6,677 nt of DNA from Deinococcus rhizophilus. Its GTDB lineage: Bacteria > Deinococcota > Deinococci > Deinococcales > Deinococcaceae. This document shows, in pieces, positions 1 to 6,677 of the stretch. Where the stretch lies: contig NZ_JASNGB010000135.1 in assembly GCF_030271215.1 (NCBI RefSeq), forward strand, positions 1,200 to 7,876, given 5' to 3'. The translations under genes were made by a program, and so were the position numbers. The notes beneath the pieces are model-generated. The model was not told the origin of the DNA, made no database searches, and saw nothing but the letters and a program-made list of their open reading frames with translations. The stretch's first letter is position 1; each line of letters starts with the position of its first letter.

Positions 1-781
1 GCAGCGCCCCCGCGAAGAGGGCGGCCGGGGTCACGCGGGGCGCGGGGGGCGGGACTTGCAGGGGCGCGTCGGGCAGCGCGGTGCCGTTGGCGCGGGCCAC
101 CCGCCCCAGCGCCGCCCGCGCCGCCCCCTCCTGCCCCCGCACCAGCAGCGAGCGCGGCGAGTCGGGAATCCCCAGCCGGGCCAGCAGCCCGATCAGCCCC
201 GGCAGCGCGGCCAGGGCCAGCAGCCAACGCCACGCCCCGGCAGGCTCGAAGACGGTGCTCAGGTACCACGCCAGCCCTGCCACCATCACCGTCCCCACCG
301 CCCAGAAGCTTTCCAGGTACACCAGGAATCGGCCCCGCCACCGCGTCGGCACAAACTCGGCCATCATCGCGTAGTCCACCGGGAGGGTGCCCCCGATCGC
401 AAAGCCGGTCAGTACGCGGGCCACCACCAGCCACGCGACCGAGGGCGCAAAGGCCCCCGCCAGCCCGAACACCACCCCCAGCGCCACCGTCGTCAGGAAG
501 ACCGCCCGCCGCCCGATGCGGTCCGCCAGCCAGCCCCAGAACAGCGCCCCCACGAACATCCCCGCGAAGGTGGCGGTGAGCAGCCACGTCGCGTCCGCCG
601 AGCCGCGCTCCAGCCCGAACGCCGCCGAGATGCCGGGCAGGGCGAAGCCCATCAGCAGCACCTCCATCGCGTCGGCGGCCCAGGTCAGCCCGCAGATGCC
701 CAGCAGCCGCCACTGAAAGGGGCCGAGACCGAGACGGTCCACGGCGTCGTCGAGGGAGATCGGGCGGACAGAGGAGGTCAT
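1..781 (-). CDS. MFS transporter, sugar/metabolite-porter type (3' end outside window)
   Basis: This is an inner-membrane secondary transporter of the major facilitator superfamily. I translated 260 residues from the ATG at 781-779; the reading frame is still open at the left edge, so only the N-terminal half is present. Residues 26-50, 67-86, 94-112, 115-135, 155-175 and 186-203 are hydrophobic and fit TM1-TM6. The loop after TM2 has the MFS motif A ([10 protein letters not shown], 83-92). TM4 has the R-x3-G pattern ([11 protein letters not shown], 121-131). After TM6 there is a PDSPRSLL segment (206-213) resembling the PESPR motif of sugar porters. TM1 carries an acidic D37-A-M-E40 patch, common in SV2/aromatic-acid/niacin-type porters. 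The substrate cannot be read from the sequence. It is divergent from nadE, which makes an NAD precursor one possible substrate, but this is inference only. The start is preceded by a TACACT hexamer and no good ribosome binding site. Confidence 0.88.
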   Translation of the reverse strand, partial: MTSSVRPISLDDAVDRLGLGPFQWRLLGICGLTWAADAMEVLLMGFALPGISAAFGLERGSADATWLLTATFAGMFVGALFWGWLADRIGRRAVFLTTVALGVVFGLAGAFAPSVAWLVVARVLTGFAIGGTLPVDYAMMAEFVPTRWRGRFLVYLESFWAVGTVMVAGLAWYLSTVFEPAGAWRWLLALAALPGLIGLLARLGIPDSPRSLLVRGQEGAARAALGRVARANGTALPDAPLQVPPPAPRVTPAALFAGAL

Positions 782-790
782 CGCCTGAGG

Positions 791-796
791 AGTGTA
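791..796 (-). promoter_or_regulatory. Putative -10 element (TACACT) of the MFS gene, near-leaderless
   Basis: On the minus strand TACACT lies 9 bases before the ATG at 781. Transcription starting 6-7 bases after a -10 element would leave a leader of only 2-3 bases. No TTGACA-like -35 box is visible about 17 bases upstream. The assignment rests on similarity to the four other TANNCT hexamers at gene starts in this window. Confidence 0.35.
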
Positions 797-899
797 CGGG
801 GCGAGGGGTGAGGATGGGCCGAAGTTGGGAGAGCGGCCGGGGGACCCGATACAGAGGGAACTGGGGGAACAGTCCAGCCGAATCAAGACCCCCGCCCCT

Positions 900-905
900 T
901 ACCCT
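900..905 (+). promoter_or_regulatory. Putative -10 element (TACCCT) of nadE, leaderless start
   Basis: TACCCT ends 6 bases before the nadE ATG at 912, so the expected transcription start falls on or next to the A of ATG. The preceding bases are pyrimidine-rich and contain no Shine-Dalgarno site, although the start itself is fixed well by homology. No clear -35 box is seen around 877-882. Confidence 0.5.
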
Positions 906-911
906 GTCCCC

Positions 912-1736
<825 letters not shown>

Positions 1737-1797
1737 GCCGCGTCCTGTGCCTGCACGGTGGGCGGCAGCCCTGACCCTGAGCGGGACGGACCCGGCG

Positions 1798-1974
1798 CTA
1801 CTTCCTCCCCCCACGGGCCTCGCGCAGCAGCCAGACCCCCAGCAGGTCGAACAGCACCACGAAGGCGAGGCTGCCCAGCGCCGCCACCCACTCCCCGCGC
1901 CCCACTTGCAGCACCAGCGCGATCAGCCCGCCCACGTTGAGAAAGGCCAGCATCGCCAGCAGCAGCCCCGGCAT
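1798..1974 (-). CDS. Small two-helix membrane protein (58 aa), coupled to the TPR gene
   Basis: I found this short frame by translating the minus strand downstream of the TPR gene. It encodes 58 residues, starts with ATG at 1974-1972 and ends at TAG (1800-1798). The start shares one base with the TPR stop (TGATG arrangement), and GGAGG lies 4 bases upstream (1983-1979), a strong sign of translational coupling. Two hydrophobic segments, about residues 3-23 and 30-51, are joined by a short loop containing Arg-Gly-Glu. The tail (REARGGRK) is basic, which suggests a helical hairpin with both ends in the cytoplasm. I recognise no family, and no function can be assigned. It is the last gene of the trxC-TPR group and converges on nadE with about 60 bases between them. 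Confidence 0.75.
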   Translation of the reverse strand: MPGLLLAMLAFLNVGGLIALVLQVGRGEWVAALGSLAFVVLFDLLGVWLLREARGGRK

Positions 1975-2582
1975 CAGCCCTCCAGCAAGGCGGCGCGGGC
2001 CTCGACCTCGGCGGCGGCCCGGTCCGCGTCAGCTTCGCGGAAGAAGGTGGCGGACTCCTGATAGGCGGCCCGCGCCCCGGCCCCGTCGCCTCCCTGCGCG
2101 GCCAGCTCCCCCCGCGCCCGGTGGAGGCAGCCCAGGGTCATCGGGTCGTCGGCGGTGTGGGCGTCGGCCAGCGCCTCTCCGAGCGCGGCACGGGCATGGT
2201 TCACTTCCCCGAGGGCGAGGTGGCCCACCACGAGTTCGTAGCCGTTCACCGCCCGTTTGAAGGGCTGCTCCGCTTCCGGCAAGGCCCCGATCAGCGCCCG
2301 CTCCTGGGCAAAGAGGTCCAGCGCGGCCCGGTGCTCGCCCGCCAGCCGCTCCACCATGCCGAGCTGATAAACGGCGACATGCTCCCAGGGGTCGCCCGCG
2401 TGGGCCTGCCGCAGCCGCCCGTAGACCTCACGCGCCCCGGCGTGGTCGCCCGCATGCGCCTGCACGTACCCCAGCGCCATCTGGCCCGCGCGGGAGGCGA
2501 GGAGGTCGGGGTCGGCCTCCAGACGCCTCCGCGCGTCCTCCCAGTCCTCGCGGTCGGTGGCGGCCCAGAGCTCTGGCAACAT
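1974..2582 (-). CDS. TPR-like repeat protein of unknown function
   Basis: The 202-residue protein is nearly all helical and alanine-rich, with no signal peptide or membrane segment, so it is probably cytoplasmic. It shows tetratricopeptide-type helix pairs: about 32-62 (GYVQAHAGDHAGAREVYGRL), 67-98 (YQLGMVERLAGEHRAALDLF), 110-143 (VVGHLALGEVNHARAALGEAL) and 150-184 (RARGELAAQGGDGAGARAAY). The small-small-large residue spacing of TPR consensus helices A and B is visible in each. Such proteins usually act as scaffolds for protein-protein contact; no catalytic motif is seen. The start ATG (2582-2580) follows a TATCCT hexamer and lies 36 bases after the trxC stop. The stop overlaps the start of the small membrane protein, so the two products may act together, but that is inference. 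Confidence 0.82.
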   Translation of the reverse strand: MLPELWAATDREDWEDARRRLEADPDLLASRAGQMALGYVQAHAGDHAGAREVYGRLRQAHAGDPWEHVAVYQLGMVERLAGEHRAALDLFAQERALIGALPEAEQPFKRAVNGYELVVGHLALGEVNHARAALGEALADAHTADDPMTLGCLHRARGELAAQGGDGAGARAAYQESATFFREADADRAAAEVEARAALLEG

Positions 2583-2587
2583 GGCCC

Positions 2588-2593
2588 AGGATA
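2588..2593 (-). promoter_or_regulatory. Putative -10 element (TATCCT) of the TPR gene, leaderless start
   Basis: Read on the minus strand, TATCCT lies 5 bases before the ATG at 2582, inside the 36-base gap after trxC. The spacer (GGGCC) is not a good Shine-Dalgarno site. If real, the TPR gene and its membrane partner can be transcribed independently of trxC. No -35 box is visible. Confidence 0.4.
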
Positions 2594-2618
2594 GGGTGCG
2601 GGACGGGGGAGGGCGGGC

Positions 2619-3041
2619 CTACTCCGCAAGCGCCGCCAGCCGCCCCAGCAAGGCCGCCCTGGGCACCGTTCCCACCACCGTGTCGACCACCTGCCCCTCC
2701 CGCATCAGCAGCAGCGTGGGGATGCTGCGGACCCCGTAGCGGGCGGCCGACTGCGGGTTCTCGTCCACGTTGACCTTGACCACCCGCACCTTTCCGGCGC
2801 ATTCGCGGGCCACGTCCTCCAGCACCGGCCCCATCACCCGGCACGGGCCGCACCACGGCGCCCAGAAGTCCACCAGCACGGGCACAGGCGCCTGCACGTC
2901 CTCCGCGAAGGTGGCGTCGGTGCCGTCGTGCAGCCAGGGCAGCGCGGCCCCGCAGCGGGCGCAGGCGGGCACCTGCCCTTCAGGGACGGTCCGCACCCGG
3001 TTCTTGGCTCCGCAGGCGGCGCAGGTCAGGACATCGCTCAT
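2619..3041 (-). CDS. trxC: Zinc-binding thioredoxin 2 (TrxC type)
   Basis: This 140-residue cytoplasmic protein-disulfide reductase has the two-part layout of thioredoxin 2. The N-terminal zinc finger has cysteine pairs C7/C10 and C27/C30. The thioredoxin fold follows, with the active site WCGPC at 63-67 inside [12 protein letters not shown] and the cis-proline P108 in RSIPT. The length and the spacing of all six key cysteines match E. coli TrxC with a two-residue offset. Another cysteine, C81, lies in the helix after the active site. The frame continues upstream to an ATG at 3089, but the start at 3041 gives the usual TrxC N-terminus and leaves room for the divergent purB promoter. Upstream there is only a G-run (GGGGG) directly before ATG. 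In the family the zinc site is linked to redox-dependent conformational change. Confidence 0.95.
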   Translation of the reverse strand: MSDVLTCAACGAKNRVRTVPEGQVPACARCGAALPWLHDGTDATFAEDVQAPVPVLVDFWAPWCGPCRVMGPVLEDVARECAGKVRVVKVNVDENPQSAARYGVRSIPTLLLMREGQVVDTVVGTVPRAALLGRLAALAE

Positions 3042-3098
3042 CCCCCACAACAAGCAGACCCGGCCCCGGGCAAAGGTGCTCCGGCTCACCGGCTGGGG

Positions 3099-3104
3099 TA
3101 CGCT
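3099..3104 (+). promoter_or_regulatory. Putative -10 element (TACGCT) of purB, leaderless GTG start
   Basis: TACGCT ends 7 bases before the purB GTG at 3112. The spacer GCCCGTC is not a Shine-Dalgarno site. The start is independently fixed by homology of the following residues (M-I-D-R-Y). This hexamer sits in the 70-base gap between the divergent trxC and purB starts. Confidence 0.5.
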
Positions 3105-3111
3105 GCCCGTC

Positions 3112-4419
<1,308 letters not shown>

Positions 4420-4429
4420 GGGGGAAAGG

Positions 4430-5338
4430 ATGAGCGACCCAGTTTCCGTCGCCCTCGTCGGCGGCGACACCCCCCAGGGGGCCGAGTTCCTGCGGCTGGC
4501 ACTGGCCCACCCGGGGCTGAACGTGACCGGGGTGAGCGCCCGCGCCCAGGCCGGGCAGCCCATCGCGGAGCTCTATCCCACCCTGCGCGCAGTCACCCGC
4601 CTGAGCTTCCGCGCCGCCGCCGGGCTGGAAGAGGCCGACGTGCTGGTGCTGGCGGACACGGCAGAGGGCGGCCCCCAGGAGGGCACCCGCCTGACGCTGG
4701 ACCTCACGGGCCGCCGGGTGGCCGAGGCCCTGACCCCCGGTTCGGGCTGGGTGTATGGCCTGCCAGAGCGGACGCGGGGGGCGTTGCGCGGGGCCACGCG
4801 GGTGGCGGTGCCCGGCGACCTCACCACTGCCGCCGTGCTGACGCTCGCGCCGCTGCTGGAGCAGGGGGTGCTGCTGCCGCGTGGCCTGCGCCTGACCGAA
4901 CTGCGGGGAGCGCCCGCACCCGCCTTTGCCGTGGGGCACGCTCAGGCGGGCGAGATTGCCCGTGCCCTGCCGGGCCGCTTCGGGCTGGAGTTCACGGCGG
5001 CGGGGCTGCCGGGGCTGGCCGGGCTGCTGCTGCTCGCGGAAGCCTGGGTGCCCGACGGCTACAGCGACCGCGACGTGTGGAGCGCCTACCGCGAGGCCTA
5101 CGCGGGCGAGGCGTTCGTGCGGCTGCTGCCGGGTGACGCCCCCGACCCCGCCCGGCTGCGCGGCACCCCCTTCATTGAACTGGGCACCAGCCTGGACCTC
5201 GACTCGGGCCGGGTGCTGCTGACAGCGGCGCTGGACCCCCGGGGACGCGGGGGCGCGGGGCAGGCCCTCCAGAGCCTCAACCTCGCGCTGGGATGGCCGG
5301 AGGGGACGGGGCTGGGCTTTAGCGGGCTGCTGCCCTGA
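4430..5338 (+). CDS. ArgC-family (N-acetyl-gamma-glutamyl-phosphate reductase-like) protein lacking the catalytic Cys
   Basis: The 302-residue product is recognisably of the ArgC/LysY family. It has an N-terminal Rossmann start (VSVALVGGDTPQGAEFLRLA, 5-24), an AGQPIAELYPTLR segment (41-53), VYGLPE (108-113) and a C-terminal GGAGQALQSLNLALGWPEGTG (274-294). True ArgC/LysY enzymes reduce an acyl phosphate with NADPH through a cysteine in the NPGCYPT motif. Here that position reads VPGDLTT (127-133), with Asp130 in place of Cys. The whole protein contains no cysteine. The dinucleotide loop is GGDTPQG (11-17) instead of the usual GA(S/T)GYTG, the SGAGR segment after the active site is not recognisable, and the length is about 40 residues below typical. 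The frame is intact and its composition matches its neighbours. It is likely a repurposed or inactive homologue. The ATG at 4430 is chosen because GAGGGG lies about 7 bases upstream and the Rossmann strand follows at once; a longer open frame back to 4361 overlaps purB. Confidence 0.85.
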   Translation: MSDPVSVALVGGDTPQGAEFLRLALAHPGLNVTGVSARAQAGQPIAELYPTLRAVTRLSFRAAAGLEEADVLVLADTAEGGPQEGTRLTLDLTGRRVAEALTPGSGWVYGLPERTRGALRGATRVAVPGDLTTAAVLTLAPLLEQGVLLPRGLRLTELRGAPAPAFAVGHAQAGEIARALPGRFGLEFTAAGLPGLAGLLLLAEAWVPDGYSDRDVWSAYREAYAGEAFVRLLPGDAPDPARLRGTPFIELGTSLDLDSGRVLLTAALDPRGRGGAGQALQSLNLALGWPEGTGLGFSGLLP

Positions 5339-5477
5339 GAGCCTGGGTGAAGAGTCAGCCCAACTGCTGCATCTGGCCCGAGAACATCAAGTTTTTGCTT
5401 CTCCCCGTTGCGGAGGAAGCTGGGAGTGGTCCAGCCCCGCGGGAGAGGGGGGACCGCGGACAGCCCCCACCTGACCC
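5339..5477. other. Gap between convergent genes, with an AT-rich patch
   Basis: This 139-base gap separates the 3' ends of the argC-like and response regulator genes. I see no credible gene. It holds a patch at about 5380-5403 (AACATCAAGTTTTTGCTTCT) that is much richer in A/T than the rest of the window, and several imperfect inverted repeats, such as GCTGG/CCAGC at 5419-5435. A run of five T at 5391-5395 follows only a weak stem (AACT at 5361-5364 with AGTT at 5390-5393), so a plus-strand intrinsic terminator for purB/argC-like is possible but poorly supported. Confidence 0.35.
5437..5459. repeat. GC-rich inverted repeat (CCGCGG, 11-base loop)
   Basis: CCGCGG at 5437-5442 recurs at 5454-5459. 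Since the hexamer is its own reverse complement, the two copies can form a 6-bp all-GC stem with an 11-base purine loop. It lies 19 bases beyond the response regulator stop (minus strand) and could help end transcription from either side. No T-run follows on either strand, so it is not a standard intrinsic terminator. A competing G-run/C-run pairing (5447-5452 with 5464-5468) is also possible. Confidence 0.3.
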
Positions 5478-5948
5478 TCAGGCCGTGTGCGGCGGCACCC
5501 GCACGATGCTGAGCATGTAGCGCCCCAGGGCCTGAATCGCCAGGTAAAAGTGCTCGAAGTCGATGGGCTTGACCACGTAGCTCGCCGCGTGCGCCTGATA
5601 GGAACGCAGGATGTCCTCGTCGGCCTGGCTGGTCGTCAGGACGATCACCGGGATGGTCATCAGCTGGGGGTCGTGCTTGAGCTCCGCGAGCACCTCCAGC
5701 CCGTTCTTGCGCGGCATGTTGATGTCGAGCAGGATCACGTCGGGGCGCGGGCAGTCCTCGTAGCCGGGAGCGCGGCGCAGGAAGTCGAGGGCCTCCACGC
5801 CGTCGCGGGCCACATGCAGCGAGTTGGCCACCCCCGCCGCCGCGAACGCTTCCTGGGTCAGGATGATGTCGGGCTCGCTGTCCTCGACCAGCAGGATCTC
5901 GATCGGGGTGGCGTTCGTCAGGGGAAAGGGGGGATCTGTGGTGCTCAT
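5478..5948 (-). CDS. Single-domain response regulator (Rcp1/BphR-like CheY-type receiver)
   Basis: This is a cytoplasmic phospho-receiver protein of 156 residues with no DNA-binding or enzymatic output domain. The receiver spans about 16-146. Its conserved residues are E22-D23 in LLVEDSEPD, the phosphorylation site D75 in ILLDINMP, T105 in VLTTSQADEDI and K127 in YVVKPIDF. The pattern LHVARDGVEALDFLRR and the LTTS-x-D-DI stretch are typical of the Rcp1/BphR group that takes phosphate from phytochrome-type histidine kinases. That grouping is from family knowledge; no kinase gene is present in the window, so the partner is unknown. The ATG at 5948-5946 has a strong AGGAG Shine-Dalgarno site 6 bases upstream. 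This differs from the leaderless-looking starts nearby and rules out the longer open frame extending to 6602. It is divergent from the dinB-like gene and convergent with the argC-like gene. Confidence 0.93.
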   Translation of the reverse strand: MSTTDPPFPLTNATPIEILLVEDSEPDIILTQEAFAAAGVANSLHVARDGVEALDFLRRAPGYEDCPRPDVILLDINMPRKNGLEVLAELKHDPQLMTIPVIVLTTSQADEDILRSYQAHAASYVVKPIDFEHFYLAIQALGRYMLSIVRVPPHTA

Positions 5949-6034
5949 GGGGGGCTCCTGTCTGCTCTGCTCCCCAGTCTGCTGGCCGCAGGGGCCCGCC
6001 GCGCTGAGGGCTGCTTTACGCGGGCGCAACCCAG

Positions 6035-6052
6035 CCTTGACCTGGCCTTGAC
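6035..6052. repeat. Tandem direct repeat CCTTGAC with 11-base period in the divergent promoter region
   Basis: CCTTGAC occurs at 6035-6041 and again at 6046-6052, separated by CTGG. The 11-base start-to-start distance places both on the same face of the DNA helix, as in operators of some winged-helix regulators. It lies in the 152-base gap between the response regulator (minus) and dinB-like (plus) starts. No regulator that would bind it is visible here, and chance is not excluded. Confidence 0.4.
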
Positions 6053-6063
6053 GGACGCGCCCG

Positions 6064-6078
6064 CCCGGCCCGGCCCGG
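6064..6078. repeat. Three perfect CCCGG pentamers
   Basis: CCCGG is repeated three times without interruption at 6064-6068, 6069-6073 and 6074-6078. The array ends 9 bases before the dinB-like -10 hexamer and covers the place where a -35 box would be expected. It may be simple GC-rich slippage sequence. Confidence 0.5.
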
Positions 6079-6087
6079 CGCCTGGCG

Positions 6088-6093
6088 TACCCT
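6088..6093 (+). promoter_or_regulatory. Putative -10 element (TACCCT) of the dinB-like gene, leaderless start
   Basis: TACCCT ends 7 bases before the ATG at 6101. The hexamer is identical to the one before nadE, where the spacing is 6. The spacer GACCTCC is pyrimidine-rich and cannot act as a Shine-Dalgarno site. No TTGACA-like box is found at the usual distance. Confidence 0.5.
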
Positions 6094-6100
6094 GACCTCC

Positions 6101-6517
6101 ATGAACCTGCTGCAAGGTGCCCTGGGCGGCACCAGTTTCCCTGGCCCCGAGCGGCTGCTGCGGGACCTGGGCTGGGAGGACGCCTCCCGCCCGGTGCCCG
6201 GCGTGCCCTACACCCTGGCCGACTCGCTCGCGCACCTCGCGGTGACGGCCCGCGCCAGCCTCGACCTCGCGGCGGGGCGGGCCTCGGCGTGGCCGGAGGA
6301 CCTTGACCCCTGGCCGGGGGTCGCGGACGAGGCCGCCTTCCGCACCCTGCTCGCCGAGCTGCGGCTGGGGCTGACCGAGGCCCGCGCCCTGGCCGACTCG
6401 CCCTCCGACCGGGCGCGGGACATCCTGACCGATCTGGCCGCGCACAGCGCCTACCACTGGGGCCAGGTCGCGCTGCTGAGACGGGTGCTGGGCGTGTGGC
6501 CGCCGGAGGGCGAGTGA
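6101..6517 (+). CDS. DinB/YfiT-family four-helix-bundle protein
   Basis: The 138-residue cytoplasmic protein fits the DinB/YfiT superfamily, a four-helix bundle that usually holds a divalent metal with three histidines. The expected ligands are visible: H45 in SLAHLAVTAR, and H115 and H119 in AAHSAYHWGQVALLRRVLG, a strong family signature. Known members are thiol-dependent S-transferases and hydrolases, some of which use bacillithiol. The family is expanded in Deinococcus radiodurans and several members respond to DNA damage; neither the reaction nor stress induction can be read from this sequence. It starts with ATG after a TACCCT hexamer and ends four bases inside the yjjX-like gene (overlap 6514-6517), so the two are co-transcribed. 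Confidence 0.88.
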   Translation: MNLLQGALGGTSFPGPERLLRDLGWEDASRPVPGVPYTLADSLAHLAVTARASLDLAAGRASAWPEDLDPWPGVADEAAFRTLLAELRLGLTEARALADSPSDRARDILTDLAAHSAYHWGQVALLRRVLGVWPPEGE

Positions 6518-6677
6518 CAGCACCCCTGGTCCGGGTGGGCAGCCTCAACCCCGCCAAGCTGCGCCCGGTCGCGGAGGTCTTCGGGGCGTGGTGGCCGGAC
6601 ACGGCGGTGGAGGGGGTGGCCGTTCCCGGCGGCGTGCCCGAGCAGCCGCTGGGCGAGGCGCAGACCCGCGAGGGGGC
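6514..6677 (+). CDS. yjjX: Inosine/xanthosine triphosphatase, YjjX/DUF84 family (N-terminus only)
   Basis: The frame opens with GTG at 6514, overlapping the dinB-like stop (GTGA), with GGAGG 4 bases upstream (6505-6509). It runs off the right edge after 54 full codons. Two stretches identify the family: VGSLNPAKLRPV at 8-19, matching the N-terminal VGSxNPxKxxAV nucleotide-binding motif, and GVPEQPLGEAQTREG at 40-54, matching the conserved xQPxGxxxTxxGA segment. Characterised YjjX enzymes hydrolyse non-canonical purine triphosphates such as ITP and XTP to diphosphate and phosphate, keeping deaminated purines out of nucleic acids. The rest of the fold, including the remaining active-site residues, lies outside the window, so integrity cannot be judged. 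Confidence 0.8.
   Translation, partial: MTAPLVRVGSLNPAKLRPVAEVFGAWWPDTAVEGVAVPGGVPEQPLGEAQTREG

Noticed and set aside
56..811. A 251-codon plus-strand open frame at the left end
   Set aside because: Its product is a low-complexity Arg/Pro/Gln/His-rich chain, whereas the opposite strand encodes six clean transmembrane helices and MFS motifs.
1757..1779. Possible hairpin (GGGC-GGCA-GCCC with outer GGT/ACC) between nadE and the small membrane protein gene
   Set aside because: The stem is only 4 bp plus a bulged extension, with no T-run on either side, so it is not a supportable terminator.
2121..2594. A 157-codon plus-strand open frame opposite the TPR gene
   Set aside because: The minus strand carries regular TPR-type helix repeats and good stop/start coupling with the next gene; the plus-strand product resembles nothing.
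3042..3089. Upstream start for trxC giving 16 extra residues
   Set aside because: The extension would reach into the purB promoter gap, while the ATG at 3041 gives the standard TrxC N-terminus.
6037..6053. TTGACC/TTGACG read as -35 boxes for the dinB-like gene
   Set aside because: They lie 34 or more bases from the TACCCT hexamer and no TATAAT-like sequence occurs 16-18 bases downstream of either, so they are reported as a repeat instead.

Overview
The window is very GC-rich and gene-dense, with no RNA genes, insertion sequences or CRISPR array visible. The gene set points to the Deinococcota, most likely Deinococcus. That set includes a Rcp1/BphR-type single-domain response regulator, a zinc-thioredoxin of the Trx2 type, a DinB/YfiT-family protein and many starts that look leaderless. 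The genus is inferred from style and gene content; no marker gene is present.

Layout from left to right. (1) 1-781, minus: the N-terminal 260 residues of an MFS transporter that runs off the left edge. (2) 912-1736, plus: nadE, ammonia-type NAD+ synthetase, divergent from the transporter. (3) 3041 down to 1798, minus: trxC (zinc-thioredoxin), then a TPR-like protein, then a 58-residue two-helix membrane protein whose start overlaps the TPR stop by one base. (4) 3112-5338, plus: purB (adenylosuccinate lyase), followed 10 bases later by an ArgC-family protein that contains no cysteine. (5) 5948-5478, minus: a CheY-like response regulator with no output domain. (6) 6101 to the right edge, plus: a DinB-fold protein overlapping by 4 bases the start of a YjjX/DUF84-type inosine/xanthosine triphosphatase, cut by the window edge.

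Most genes are housekeeping: NAD synthesis, purine synthesis, thiol redox and nucleotide-pool cleaning. Two things stand out. First, five gene starts (MFS, nadE, TPR gene, purB, dinB-like) carry a TANNCT hexamer 5-9 bases before the start codon and no convincing Shine-Dalgarno site. This is what leaderless transcription would look like. In contrast, genes inside presumed operons (small membrane protein, argC-like, yjjX) have purine-rich SD sites. Second, the ArgC-like protein keeps the family's overall landmarks but has Asp where the catalytic Cys should be, has a changed dinucleotide loop and is about 40 residues shorter than usual. It is probably not an active reductase, yet it is intact and sits behind purB.

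No gene-free stretch exceeds 300 bases. The longest are 5949-6100 (divergent promoter region with an 11-base-period direct repeat), 5339-5477 (between convergent genes, with an AT-rich patch and a GC-rich inverted repeat) and 782-911 (divergent promoters).
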